Assembly (NCBI RefSeq): GCF_009676955.1 | Contig: NZ_CP045696.1 | Span: forward strand, 1,681,001-1,745,000 | Reading direction: 5' to 3' | Source: Sodaliphilus pleomorphus | Lineage (GTDB): Bacteria; Bacteroidota; Bacteroidia; Bacteroidales; Muribaculaceae | Length of the DNA: 64,000 nucleotides | In this document: piece by piece, positions 1-7,342 of the stretch | How positions within the stretch are numbered: the stretch's first letter is position 1 | Layout of the letters: every line of letters begins with the position of its first letter | Position numbers and translations under genes: made by a program | The notes under the pieces: model-generated | Told to the model about the DNA's origin: nothing | Databases searched by the model: none | The model's input: the letters and a program-made list of their open reading frames with translations, nothing else

Positions 1-677
1 CATTGTTGCGCATTGCGGCTTCGCTTTTTCTTTTTTCTTGATTTTTTGTTAAAGTCACGACATGTTGCAGTGTGGTGTGATAATAATGCCTAAATTTGCT
101 GTGAAATATGACTAAATGATGTTTTTTGAGTTTTACAGCTTTCAATTTTTAAATTTTCAATGATCATGTGTTTTAATCATCGAGCACAATCTGCAGCCAT
201 GGCACAGGCGGGAGCGCCGCGCGCAGGTGGCGGCTCTGTGCTGGGTGTGGAACCAATATTAATAGAGGAAACTTCTTTATACAGTAATTTTAACAAAAAT
301 AAAATGTAGGGAAAGCATTCGTGAGGATGCATGATTTACACAAAGAGTTTAAATTTACGTTTTAAAGAGAGGAGAGGCGTGGCCACGATGGTCCTGCCTC
401 TCTGTGTGTTGATGCTTGCCACATGCAGTGGGGCGCGGCCATTCTCCCCCTGGGGCGGCCCTGATGTGGGACTAAACATTGTTAAATGTTTTGTGCAATT
501 TTTTTTAATGTGTAACTTTGCACATGGAAAAAATATAAGAGAGCTAAATAAAATTGTAACAAACTGATTTTTATATTGTTATATCAATTTCCTCTTGATC
601 AATATTTTTCTGTGATAAAAAGACAGCGCGGTTTTTGTGCCGACGCAGCCTCACATTTATATTAAAGAAATTATAGC
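1..677. other. gene-free upstream region with inverted repeats
   Basis: No reading frame here looks coding. A 78-codon frame at 331-567 has no recognisable domain and ends within the promoter region of the next gene. The stretch is mostly AT-rich with GC-rich islands that form inverted repeats. GCACAG (202-207) pairs with CTGTGC (236-241) around a GC-rich interior, and GAGAGGC (372-378) pairs with GCCTCTC (396-402). Neither is followed by a clear U-run. They could be the end of a transcript entering from the left, or part of an unannotated RNA. The last 190 bases carry the promoter and leader of the 882-aa gene. Confidence 0.5.
489..520 (+). promoter_or_regulatory. Bacteroides-type promoter for the 882-aa gene
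   Basis: TTTTG at 489-493 is followed after 19 nt by TAACTTTG at 513-520. This matches the Bacteroidetes primary sigma consensus (TTTG, about 19-21 nt, TAnnTTTG). Transcription would start near 527, leaving an AT-rich leader of about 150 nt before the ATG at 678. Confidence 0.75.
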
Positions 678-3326
678 ATGAAGCGATTGTTCAAATTATT
701 GGCGCTCGTTGTGGCGCTTGTGGCGTTTTCCCCCAGGGTCGGCGCTTTTGACTATTCCAGCGTGAGTTACCAGTGGACCGACGACAGCGGTGTGACGCAC
801 ACAAGCAAACTCAGCGACAAGGCCACCGACTACAACCAGATTTTTGCCCTCTTGTGCGAGGTCTACACCAATCCCGCAGTGCCTGGCACGCTCAATGTAG
901 ACGGTGTGGAGGGCACCGACGTCAACTACACGGCCAACAAGCCTGCCTATATCACCGCCGCCAAGGTGGCCACTCCCGTCGAGGGCCTCACGTGCATGAT
1001 TGTGGAAGTCAAGAAAGGGGCTGCCGCCGAGCGAAACTATCCAGCTGAAGCCATGAAGCAGTGGATAAAGCAAAATGTGATTTCGGTCCAGATCATCACC
1101 GATGTGGCCGAGTCGCGCAATGCCTATGTGCTATCGGTATCGGGCTCTTACAATCGCTTCTATTTCATGTGCAAGGGTCGTGCTACAAATGATTCAAGCT
1201 GGGGTTATCCTCGTGGTTTTGAGACGCTCAGTGCCACAGGCGATGCACAAGCTGCCGATGGTGCAAGTGATTTCTACAGCAGGCTCACTGCGGGTGAGGT
1301 GTATGACGTGAGTCACGATTGCACCGATGTGACGGGACTTAGGCACTACTACACCATCAATCCTGGCACCAACAGTGCCTACTTGCGCAACATCACCCTG
1401 GTGATGCCAAAAAACAGACTGAAATACTGGGACCAGAAAACCAATCCTGGCTTCAAATGGGCCAACTCCCAATATGGCTATCAGCGTAATGACGGCGGAG
1501 GTGTTCGCGACTATGTGTGGTACAATCCCGACTACTGCCCCAAGATAGCGCTCTACACCTCTACACTCAAGGCTGAGGCCAAGCAGGCGGCCGACTATGC
1601 CGACGAGGCTGGCAAGCGGCTCTTTGACGTGAAGCTCGACTGGACTTCAAGCCTCAAAGACGTGCTCAAGTATGACGGCGACGAGAACTACGACATCTAT
1701 GCCGTAGAGGGAACCGACACTACCCGTATCATGAGCGGCACGGCCCTGCACAGCCAGCTGTACTCGACCGGCGGCACCGCCTACAGCTACCAGGTGGAGC
1801 AGCGTGAGAAGACCTACAAGCTCACCTATGTGGTGAAGTGCTACCCCAGCACCGCGGACGGCAGCGGCCAGGTGGGCCCGGCCGTGACCAATGTGGCCAC
1901 AGTCATCATCCCAGGCTATCACGAGGAGTTCTTGTGGGTGAGCGACTACCGCTCAAAGTTTGACGTGGCCACGCTCAAGAATGCCTATAAAAACACCATA
2001 GGGCTCACGGTGAACCGCTATGTGTTTAACCCTGCCGGCGGCGAGCAGCGCGTGATCACCCGCACGCCAGTGGGCGGCAGCGAGGCTGGCAAGTCGCAAG
2101 ATGTGGCCAAGATCACCTTCGGCAGCCAGGACAAGGGCGCCAGCTATACCATCGAGTACTACAACCAGGATGCAAGTCCCCGCTACGACAACGCCACTGC
2201 TGCGGTTGAGGGCAAGACCGACGACGGCATCACCCTCGACGACTACTTCACCGCCTCTACGGCCCAAGGCGGCGACTTGGCCCAGGGCTACATCTACGCC
2301 ATCAAGGGCGGCAGCAACGAGACCACAGTCGAGGTGCCGGTCTACGCCTCGACGATACAAGCCGAGCGAGCCACCCACTACAGCCTCGACGAGATTGCCT
2401 CCGACGTCGACATGACCCACCGGCTGGCTACCAACGAGGATGTGAATGTGGCCGTGGCGACCGACGACGGTGTGGCCAGCTACGACATCTACAAGGGCAC
2501 ATCGCCTGCATCGAGCACCATCACATTCAACGGCACAGCGACGGCTACCGATGTTGCCACCCCCACGGTACAGTACTATACCGGCCAGCTCACGGCCCAG
2601 TCGCACGCAGGCATCAACACCTATGGCACCAACCAGGTGAGCATGGCCTCGAGCCGGGTGACGGCTACCCTGGCCAGCGCATCCAAGAGTGCCTACACCT
2701 TCCACTCGGGCAGCCACTACTACACGGCCACCCTCGACCTCAAGGCTGTGCAGGGCCAGGCCAGCGGCTACAGCATAGTGGGCTATCGCGTGTGGCGCAA
2801 CATGGTCGACGGCACGCCCGACGAGCAGTACCCCGATGCCTACATCACCGGCACTCAGGTCAAGATCAAGGACCGCGACAAGAATTTCCTGTTCTACGAC
2901 GACCTGGCCAACAGCAGCAATGTGGTGCGTGAGGTGGGAGCGCAAGCCGAGTCGGCCACTGTGACCAAAACCGATGGCACGCAGGAGACCATCAACAATT
3001 TCACATCGGGCACTTTTGGCGCTGCCACAAGCCCGGTGGTCGACTATGTGGTGAGGCTCTATTACACCAAGACAGCCCAGGCAGCCCAGGCAAGAGCCCG
3101 GCGTGCTGCCGAGCAGGCAGAGTACTACATTGCCGAGTACACGCTTGAGAAGGACTTCTCCAACGTTGCGACGGCCGTGACAACGGTGCAAGCTCCCAGG
3201 CAGGTGACCAGTGTGCGCTACTACGACACTACAGGGCGCGAGAGTGCCACTCCCGTGCAGGGTGCCAGTATCGAGGTGACAACCTACACCGACGGGTCGC
3301 GGTCGACGCGCAAGGTGCTGCGGTAG
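678..3326 (+). CDS. secreted protein of unknown function with T9SS-like C-terminus
   Basis: An 882-residue protein with a clear signal peptide (about residues 1-23, ending RVGA before FDY), so it is exported. I recognise no catalytic domain. The body is rich in Thr, Ser, Tyr, Asp and Ala with alternating beta-strand character, as in modular cell-surface proteins of Bacteroidales. The last 40 or so residues contain a Tyr-Tyr-Asp-x-x-Gly-Arg turn and end in DGSRSTRKVLR. This resembles the YNLxGQ...DGTxRK C-terminal signal of two other proteins in this window and suggests type IX secretion or surface attachment. It has its own promoter and a downstream hairpin, so it is probably monocistronic. 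A cysteine-poor extracellular adhesin-like role is possible but not shown. Confidence 0.8.
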   Translation: MKRLFKLLALVVALVAFSPRVGAFDYSSVSYQWTDDSGVTHTSKLSDKATDYNQIFALLCEVYTNPAVPGTLNVDGVEGTDVNYTANKPAYITAAKVATPVEGLTCMIVEVKKGAAAERNYPAEAMKQWIKQNVISVQIITDVAESRNAYVLSVSGSYNRFYFMCKGRATNDSSWGYPRGFETLSATGDAQAADGASDFYSRLTAGEVYDVSHDCTDVTGLRHYYTINPGTNSAYLRNITLVMPKNRLKYWDQKTNPGFKWANSQYGYQRNDGGGVRDYVWYNPDYCPKIALYTSTLKAEAKQAADYADEAGKRLFDVKLDWTSSLKDVLKYDGDENYDIYAVEGTDTTRIMSGTALHSQLYSTGGTAYSYQVEQREKTYKLTYVVKCYPSTADGSGQVGPAVTNVATVIIPGYHEEFLWVSDYRSKFDVATLKNAYKNTIGLTVNRYVFNPAGGEQRVITRTPVGGSEAGKSQDVAKITFGSQDKGASYTIEYYNQDASPRYDNATAAVEGKTDDGITLDDYFTASTAQGGDLAQGYIYAIKGGSNETTVEVPVYASTIQAERATHYSLDEIASDVDMTHRLATNEDVNVAVATDDGVASYDIYKGTSPASSTITFNGTATATDVATPTVQYYTGQLTAQSHAGINTYGTNQVSMASSRVTATLASASKSAYTFHSGSHYYTATLDLKAVQGQASGYSIVGYRVWRNMVDGTPDEQYPDAYITGTQVKIKDRDKNFLFYDDLANSSNVVREVGAQAESATVTKTDGTQETINNFTSGTFGAATSPVVDYVVRLYYTKTAQAAQARARRAAEQAEYYIAEYTLEKDFSNVATAVTTVQAPRQVTSVRYYDTTGRESATPVQGASIEVTTYTDGSRSTRKVLR

Positions 3327-3382
3327 CACCACCGACAGCGCTCGCCGGTAGAGTGCGAAAAAAAATTTTTTTTGATTGCAAT

Positions 3383-3426
3383 GCGATGCCCCCGCCAGTG
3401 GCCAGTGTGCCCGGCAGGGGCATCGC
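3383..3426. terminator. hairpin between convergent genes
   Basis: GCGATGCCCC (3383-3392) pairs perfectly with GGGGCATCGC (3417-3426). An A8T8 tract lies just before it at 3358-3373. The hairpin sits between the 882-aa gene (plus) and the 130-aa gene (minus), where a shared terminator is expected. The U-run is not directly adjacent on either strand, so efficiency is uncertain. Confidence 0.5.
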
Positions 3427-3531
3427 TGTGCATGGTGGTCGCGGGTTGTGTGGTGGTGAGCGTGGTTGAAACATCGCGTGCTGGCTGAGGGGCGTGATGC
3501 TTTTTGCCCGCATGCAGTGGGGGTGCGCGGG

Positions 3532-3924
3532 TTAGGCGGCGTTGAGGTTGAGCCAGTAGAGCAGTGCGAGCAGGAGGAGGATGACGGCGATGAGGGGGAT
3601 GTAGATGGTGTCGCTCAGGCGGCGCTCGAGGGCCAGGTGCACGTCGTCGAGGCTGGCATAGCGGCCGGCGATGCAGCCTGCGGCAATGGCCAGCAGGCGT
3701 CGAGGCCGTGCGGGCGAGGCCATGACGGCGGCCTTGAGCAGGGTTCCGTAGCGGGCTATGGCGGCTTGCTCGTCGAGGCGGGGCTGTGGCCAGGGGTGCA
3801 GCGCGATGTGCTTGAGGGCGGGGTCGAAGCCGATTGTCTGGGCGTCGAAGTGGCCCACGGTGCCGTCGGGGCCCAAGGCAAGCGTGATGGCCTCGACAGC
3901 GGGTTGCTGCATGAGGGCCATCAC
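3532..3924 (-). CDS. small membrane-anchored hypothetical protein
   Basis: A frame of about 130 residues directly downstream of the zinc-ribbon gene. It ends in one strongly hydrophobic segment (IPLIAVILLLLALLYWLNL), so a tail-anchored or C-terminally anchored topology is likely. No domain is recognised. The start is unclear. GTG at 3924 and ATG at 3921 are the first conventional starts, but protein-like sequence (LASLIKRKHITPS) continues upstream in the same frame with no usable start before a TAG stop near 3960. Either the protein starts at 3924/3921 or translation depends on coupling or frameshifting from the preceding gene. The 50-bp gap to the upstream stop suggests an operon. Confidence 0.5.
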   Translation of the reverse strand: MMALMQQPAVEAITLALGPDGTVGHFDAQTIGFDPALKHIALHPWPQPRLDEQAAIARYGTLLKAAVMASPARPRRLLAIAAGCIAGRYASLDDVHLALERRLSDTIYIPLIAVILLLLALLYWLNLNAA

Positions 3925-3976
3925 GCTTGGTGTGATGTGCTTGCGCTTGATGAGTGAGGCGAGAGTGACCGTGGCG

Positions 3977-5329
3977 CTATTCTATTTTCTTGGCGGTGTT
4001 GGTGCTCAGGTTGTACTGGTACTTGCCTTGGGGTGTGCGTATGTTGATGATGCCTCGCTCTGAGTCTTCCCAGCCAATGTCGGTGGCGCCGCTGCCGCCG
4101 TAGTGCACCTCAAAGTTGGTGTTGCTGCGCTTGGAGAAGGCGTAGACGCGGCCGTTCTTGAGCAGAAACACGGTGTAGCCCGGGGCTTTCACCTTCTTGG
4201 AGAACTCGTCGGCGTGAAACAGCGGCTTGCTCTTGTCGTATTGCTGCACGTTCATCTTCACCTCTTCGCCAGTCTCGAGGTCGTTGGGGTCGACGAGGCT
4301 CTCGCCGCCTGCGCCCGGGTTGATGAGCCCGCGTGCCACCGAGTCGGCATGGGCCTTCTCGGCAGCGGCTTTCTCCTGCTCGGCCTTTTGGGCGGCGATT
4401 TCCTCGGGTGTGGGGATGTGCAGGTAGCCTATGTTGGAGGCCCACTCCTTGAGGCGGGTGGCCAGGATGCCGTTGACTGTCGAGGTGCCGGTCACTTGCA
4501 GCTCTTGCTGGCCGCTGGAGCTGCTGGTGGCGATGTTGCCGTTGAAGTCGATTTGCGACACGATATCGCCGGCCTCGATGTCGAAGAGCACGGCTGTGAG
4601 CGTGCCCACGGTGCCCTGCTGCTTTTGCGGCACGGTGAGGTAGGCAAAGTAGAAGTAGTTTTTGCCGTTGATGTTGTCGCTGTAGGGGATGGCGTCGCCG
4701 GCACGCAGCTCGGCGGGGTCGAAGATGAGGTTGTTGCCGTTCAGGTACTTGGTCTTGTTGAGCTTGATGTCCCAGTTGGCACCGTTCTGGGTGAGGGTGT
4801 AGATTTTAAAGAACGGGTGCTGGTCGTCGTTGAGGTAGGTGACACCTATGATTTTGTCCTCCTTGCCGTTTTTGTCCATCACGCGCATGGCATAGGCAAT
4901 CTTGTCGCCGTCGCCCTTGAGGTTGTTGGCCTCGAGCGTGCGGTTGAAGATGTCGATGGTGTTGTTGTTGGCGTTGTCGCCGGTGATGCTCACCTCGTCG
5001 GGGGTGACGTCGCGGCTGCCGCTGAAGAAGCACTGCTTGACCACGATGAGCCCCACAAAGGCCAGCACGGCCAGAATGATGATGGTGTTGCGCGTGGTGT
5101 GCTGCCCCTGTCCGGCCTGCGCGGTGGCGCTCTGCTGCTGGTCGCCGCCGGCATCGGCAGCCTTGCCCACTATGTTGTGGCACACCGGGCAGAAGACCGA
5201 GTTGGCCGGAATGACGCTGTTGCAGTGCGGGCACTGGATTTCCTGGTCGAGCGGGGCACCGCAGTTGTTGCAAAACTTGGAGCCTTGGGGCACCAGGCTG
5301 CCACAATGTGGACATTTGATATCGGGCAT
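3977..5329 (-). CDS. double zinc-ribbon membrane protein
   Basis: A 450-residue protein starting MPDIKCPHCG. Two zinc ribbons follow each other: Cys6/Cys9/Cys20/Cys23 and Cys33/Cys36/Cys47/Cys50, all in CPxC or CxxC pairs. A Gln/Ala-rich linker leads to one transmembrane helix at about 81-97, placing the ribbons in the cytoplasm and the long C-terminal part outside. The C-terminal part includes an Ala/Glu/Lys-rich, probably helical stretch around residues 310-335. I chose the ATG at 5329 because the ribbon begins immediately after it; the frame upstream is not protein-like. The domain order resembles bacterial zinc-ribbon membrane proteins of unknown function. It is transcribed divergently from dnaX, with a promoter at 5359-5390. 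Confidence 0.8.
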   Translation of the reverse strand: MPDIKCPHCGSLVPQGSKFCNNCGAPLDQEIQCPHCNSVIPANSVFCPVCHNIVGKAADAGGDQQQSATAQAGQGQHTTRNTIIILAVLAFVGLIVVKQCFFSGSRDVTPDEVSITGDNANNNTIDIFNRTLEANNLKGDGDKIAYAMRVMDKNGKEDKIIGVTYLNDDQHPFFKIYTLTQNGANWDIKLNKTKYLNGNNLIFDPAELRAGDAIPYSDNINGKNYFYFAYLTVPQKQQGTVGTLTAVLFDIEAGDIVSQIDFNGNIATSSSSGQQELQVTGTSTVNGILATRLKEWASNIGYLHIPTPEEIAAQKAEQEKAAAEKAHADSVARGLINPGAGGESLVDPNDLETGEEVKMNVQQYDKSKPLFHADEFSKKVKAPGYTVFLLKNGRVYAFSKRSNTNFEVHYGGSGATDIGWEDSERGIINIRTPQGKYQYNLSTNTAKKIE

Positions 5330-5358
5330 AGGATGATGAGTTTTTGTTATAACAATTG

Positions 5359-5390
5359 CAAAGATAGTGCAACTCGGGCGCAAAAACAAA
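5359..5390 (-). promoter_or_regulatory. promoter for the zinc-ribbon gene
   Basis: Read on the minus strand, TTTG (5390-5387) is followed after 20 nt by TATCTTTG (5366-5359), an exact match to the Bacteroidetes -7 element. It is placed about 30 nt before the ATG at 5329. Confidence 0.7.
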
Positions 5391-5436
5391 TTTTAGGCCA
5401 GCACCTGCGCGTGGCGGCAATAGTGTGGTCAATTTT

Positions 5437-5469
5437 TTTTGTATCGGGGCAAAATTGTGAGTACCTTTG
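5437..5469 (+). promoter_or_regulatory. promoter for dnaX
   Basis: TTTTG (5437-5441), a 20-nt spacer and TACCTTTG (5462-5469) form a full consensus promoter about 33 nt before the dnaX ATG. It stands back to back with the zinc-ribbon promoter. Confidence 0.75.
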
Positions 5470-5502
5470 TGAATAAATCAAACAATCATTGTCCCGTTTC
5501 CC

Positions 5503-7293
5503 ATGAGTGAAAACTATATCGTATCGGCCCGCAAGTACCGTCCCAGCACCTTCTCGACCGTGGTGGGGCAGCAGGCGCTCACCCACACGCTCAAGACGGC
5601 GATAGCCAGCCACCGGCTGGCTCATGCCTACTTGTTCTGCGGCCCGCGCGGCGTGGGCAAGACCACGTGTGCGCGCATCTTTGCCAAGGCCATCAATTGC
5701 GAGCATCTCACCCCCGAGGGCGAGCCGTGCAACGAGTGCGAGTCGTGTCGTGCCTTCAACGAGCAGCGCAGCTACAACATTGTGGAGCTCGACGCGGCCA
5801 GCAACAACTCGGTCGACGACATACGCGGCATCACCGACCAGGTGCGCATTCCGCCGCAGGTGGGGCGCTACCGCGTGTTTATCATCGACGAGGTGCACAT
5901 GCTCTCGACGGCGGCCTTCAACGCCTTTCTCAAGACACTCGAGGAGCCGCCCGAGTATGCCATCTTCATCCTGGCCACGACCGAGAAGCAGAAGATCATA
6001 CCCACCATCTTGTCGCGGTGCCAGATTTACGACTTCAACCGCATACGCGTGCCCGACATTGTGAAGCAGTTGCAGTACATATGCAAGGACCGCGGCGTTG
6101 AGGCCGAGACGGCAGCGCTCAACGTGATTGCCGAGAAGGCCGACGGGGCCATGCGCGACGCGCTGTCGATATTCGACCAGGTGTCGGCCTCGAGCGAGGG
6201 GCACATCACCTACCAGAGCACCATCGACAACCTGAATGTGCTCGACTACGACTACTACTTCAGGCTCGACGAGGCCTTTCTCAAGGCCGATGTGCCTGCG
6301 GCATTGCTCATCTACAAGGAGATACGCGACAAGGGCTTTGACTCGCAATTCTTTGTCAACGGTCTGGCCCAGCACATGCGCAACCTCATGGTGGCCAGCA
6401 ACCAGCTCACGGTGAAGCTGCTCGAGATGAACGACGATGTGGCCGGCCGCTTTGTGGAGATGGCTGCACGGTTCTCGCCAGGCTTCTTCTACAGGGCCAT
6501 GGACTTGTGCAACTACTGCGACCTCAACTACCGCGATGCCAGCAACAAGATATTTATCGTTGAGCTCACGCTCATCAAGATATGCCAGCTGCTGGGCACG
6601 CCGCTGCCCCCCACGGGCGGCAGCCCCACCCGGCTCAAGAAGACGCCCGCCGCCCCTGCCACCCCGCCAGCGGCTCAGGCACCGGCGCCCTCGCCAGCCC
6701 CGCCAGCCCAGGCCAGTGCGCACCTGGCAGCCTCATCATCGCCCGCTGCCCCTGCTGCCGCACCGCAGCGGGCAGCGACGAGCGTGAGCGGCCCGGCGGC
6801 AGGCCCGGCTGCCCATCACCCGCGGGCGGTGATCAAGACCCCCCACATCTATATCAACAACACGGCCGCTGCCGCGGCCGAACGCACCGGCCAGCAAGGC
6901 CCGGCGCCGGCGGGCACGCAGGGCGCGTCCCGTCGCGAGCCCTTCACGGCCCAGCAGGTTGCAGCGGCCTGGCAAGGCTACATCGCGGCTCACCCCCACG
7001 ACCGGCTGGTGATAAATATCATGAAAACCGTGACGCCCAAACAAATCGATGCCGAGAACTATGAGATCACCGTCAACGACGCCCAGTATGATTTCATCAA
7101 CAACACCATGAGCAAGATACTGGCTCACGTGCGCGACGCTGTGAAAAACGACATGCTCGCCATAGCTGTGAAGCTGGGCAAGAGCGGTCAGGCTCCCAAG
7201 ATATGGACCGACCGCGAAATCGTCGACGACCTGCGCAAGCATCACCCCGAGATGGACGAGGTGATCAAGGACTGGGGCCTTGGCCTGGCCTGA
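5503..7293 (+). CDS. dnaX: DNA polymerase III subunit gamma/tau
   Basis: The 596-residue clamp-loader ATPase subunit, which assembles with delta and delta' to load the sliding clamp at the replication fork in the cytoplasm. Visible elements: Walker A GPRGVGKT (47-54); the gamma/tau zinc module Cys66, Cys76, Cys79, Cys82; Walker B IIDEVH (127-132); sensor 1 LATTE (about 158-162); and the SRC motif (171-173). Domain III follows to about residue 365. A long Pro/Ala linker (about 370-465) then leads to a C-terminal domain that would be the tau-specific part. Length and order are normal for Bacteroidales DnaX. Codon use matches the neighbours. It appears to be transcribed alone. Confidence 0.97.
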   Translation: MSENYIVSARKYRPSTFSTVVGQQALTHTLKTAIASHRLAHAYLFCGPRGVGKTTCARIFAKAINCEHLTPEGEPCNECESCRAFNEQRSYNIVELDAASNNSVDDIRGITDQVRIPPQVGRYRVFIIDEVHMLSTAAFNAFLKTLEEPPEYAIFILATTEKQKIIPTILSRCQIYDFNRIRVPDIVKQLQYICKDRGVEAETAALNVIAEKADGAMRDALSIFDQVSASSEGHITYQSTIDNLNVLDYDYYFRLDEAFLKADVPAALLIYKEIRDKGFDSQFFVNGLAQHMRNLMVASNQLTVKLLEMNDDVAGRFVEMAARFSPGFFYRAMDLCNYCDLNYRDASNKIFIVELTLIKICQLLGTPLPPTGGSPTRLKKTPAAPATPPAAQAPAPSPAPPAQASAHLAASSSPAAPAAAPQRAATSVSGPAAGPAAHHPRAVIKTPHIYINNTAAAAAERTGQQGPAPAGTQGASRREPFTAQQVAAAWQGYIAAHPHDRLVINIMKTVTPKQIDAENYEITVNDAQYDFINNTMSKILAHVRDAVKNDMLAIAVKLGKSGQAPKIWTDREIVDDLRKHHPEMDEVIKDWGLGLA

Positions 7294-7342
7294 GACGCCT
7301 GCCCTGCTTCTACGACGCTGTAGAAATCATCGAGCACAGTAT

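Noticed and set aside
331..567. A 78-codon frame in the first intergenic region
   Set aside because: No homology signal, unusual composition, and it runs across the consensus promoter of the next gene.
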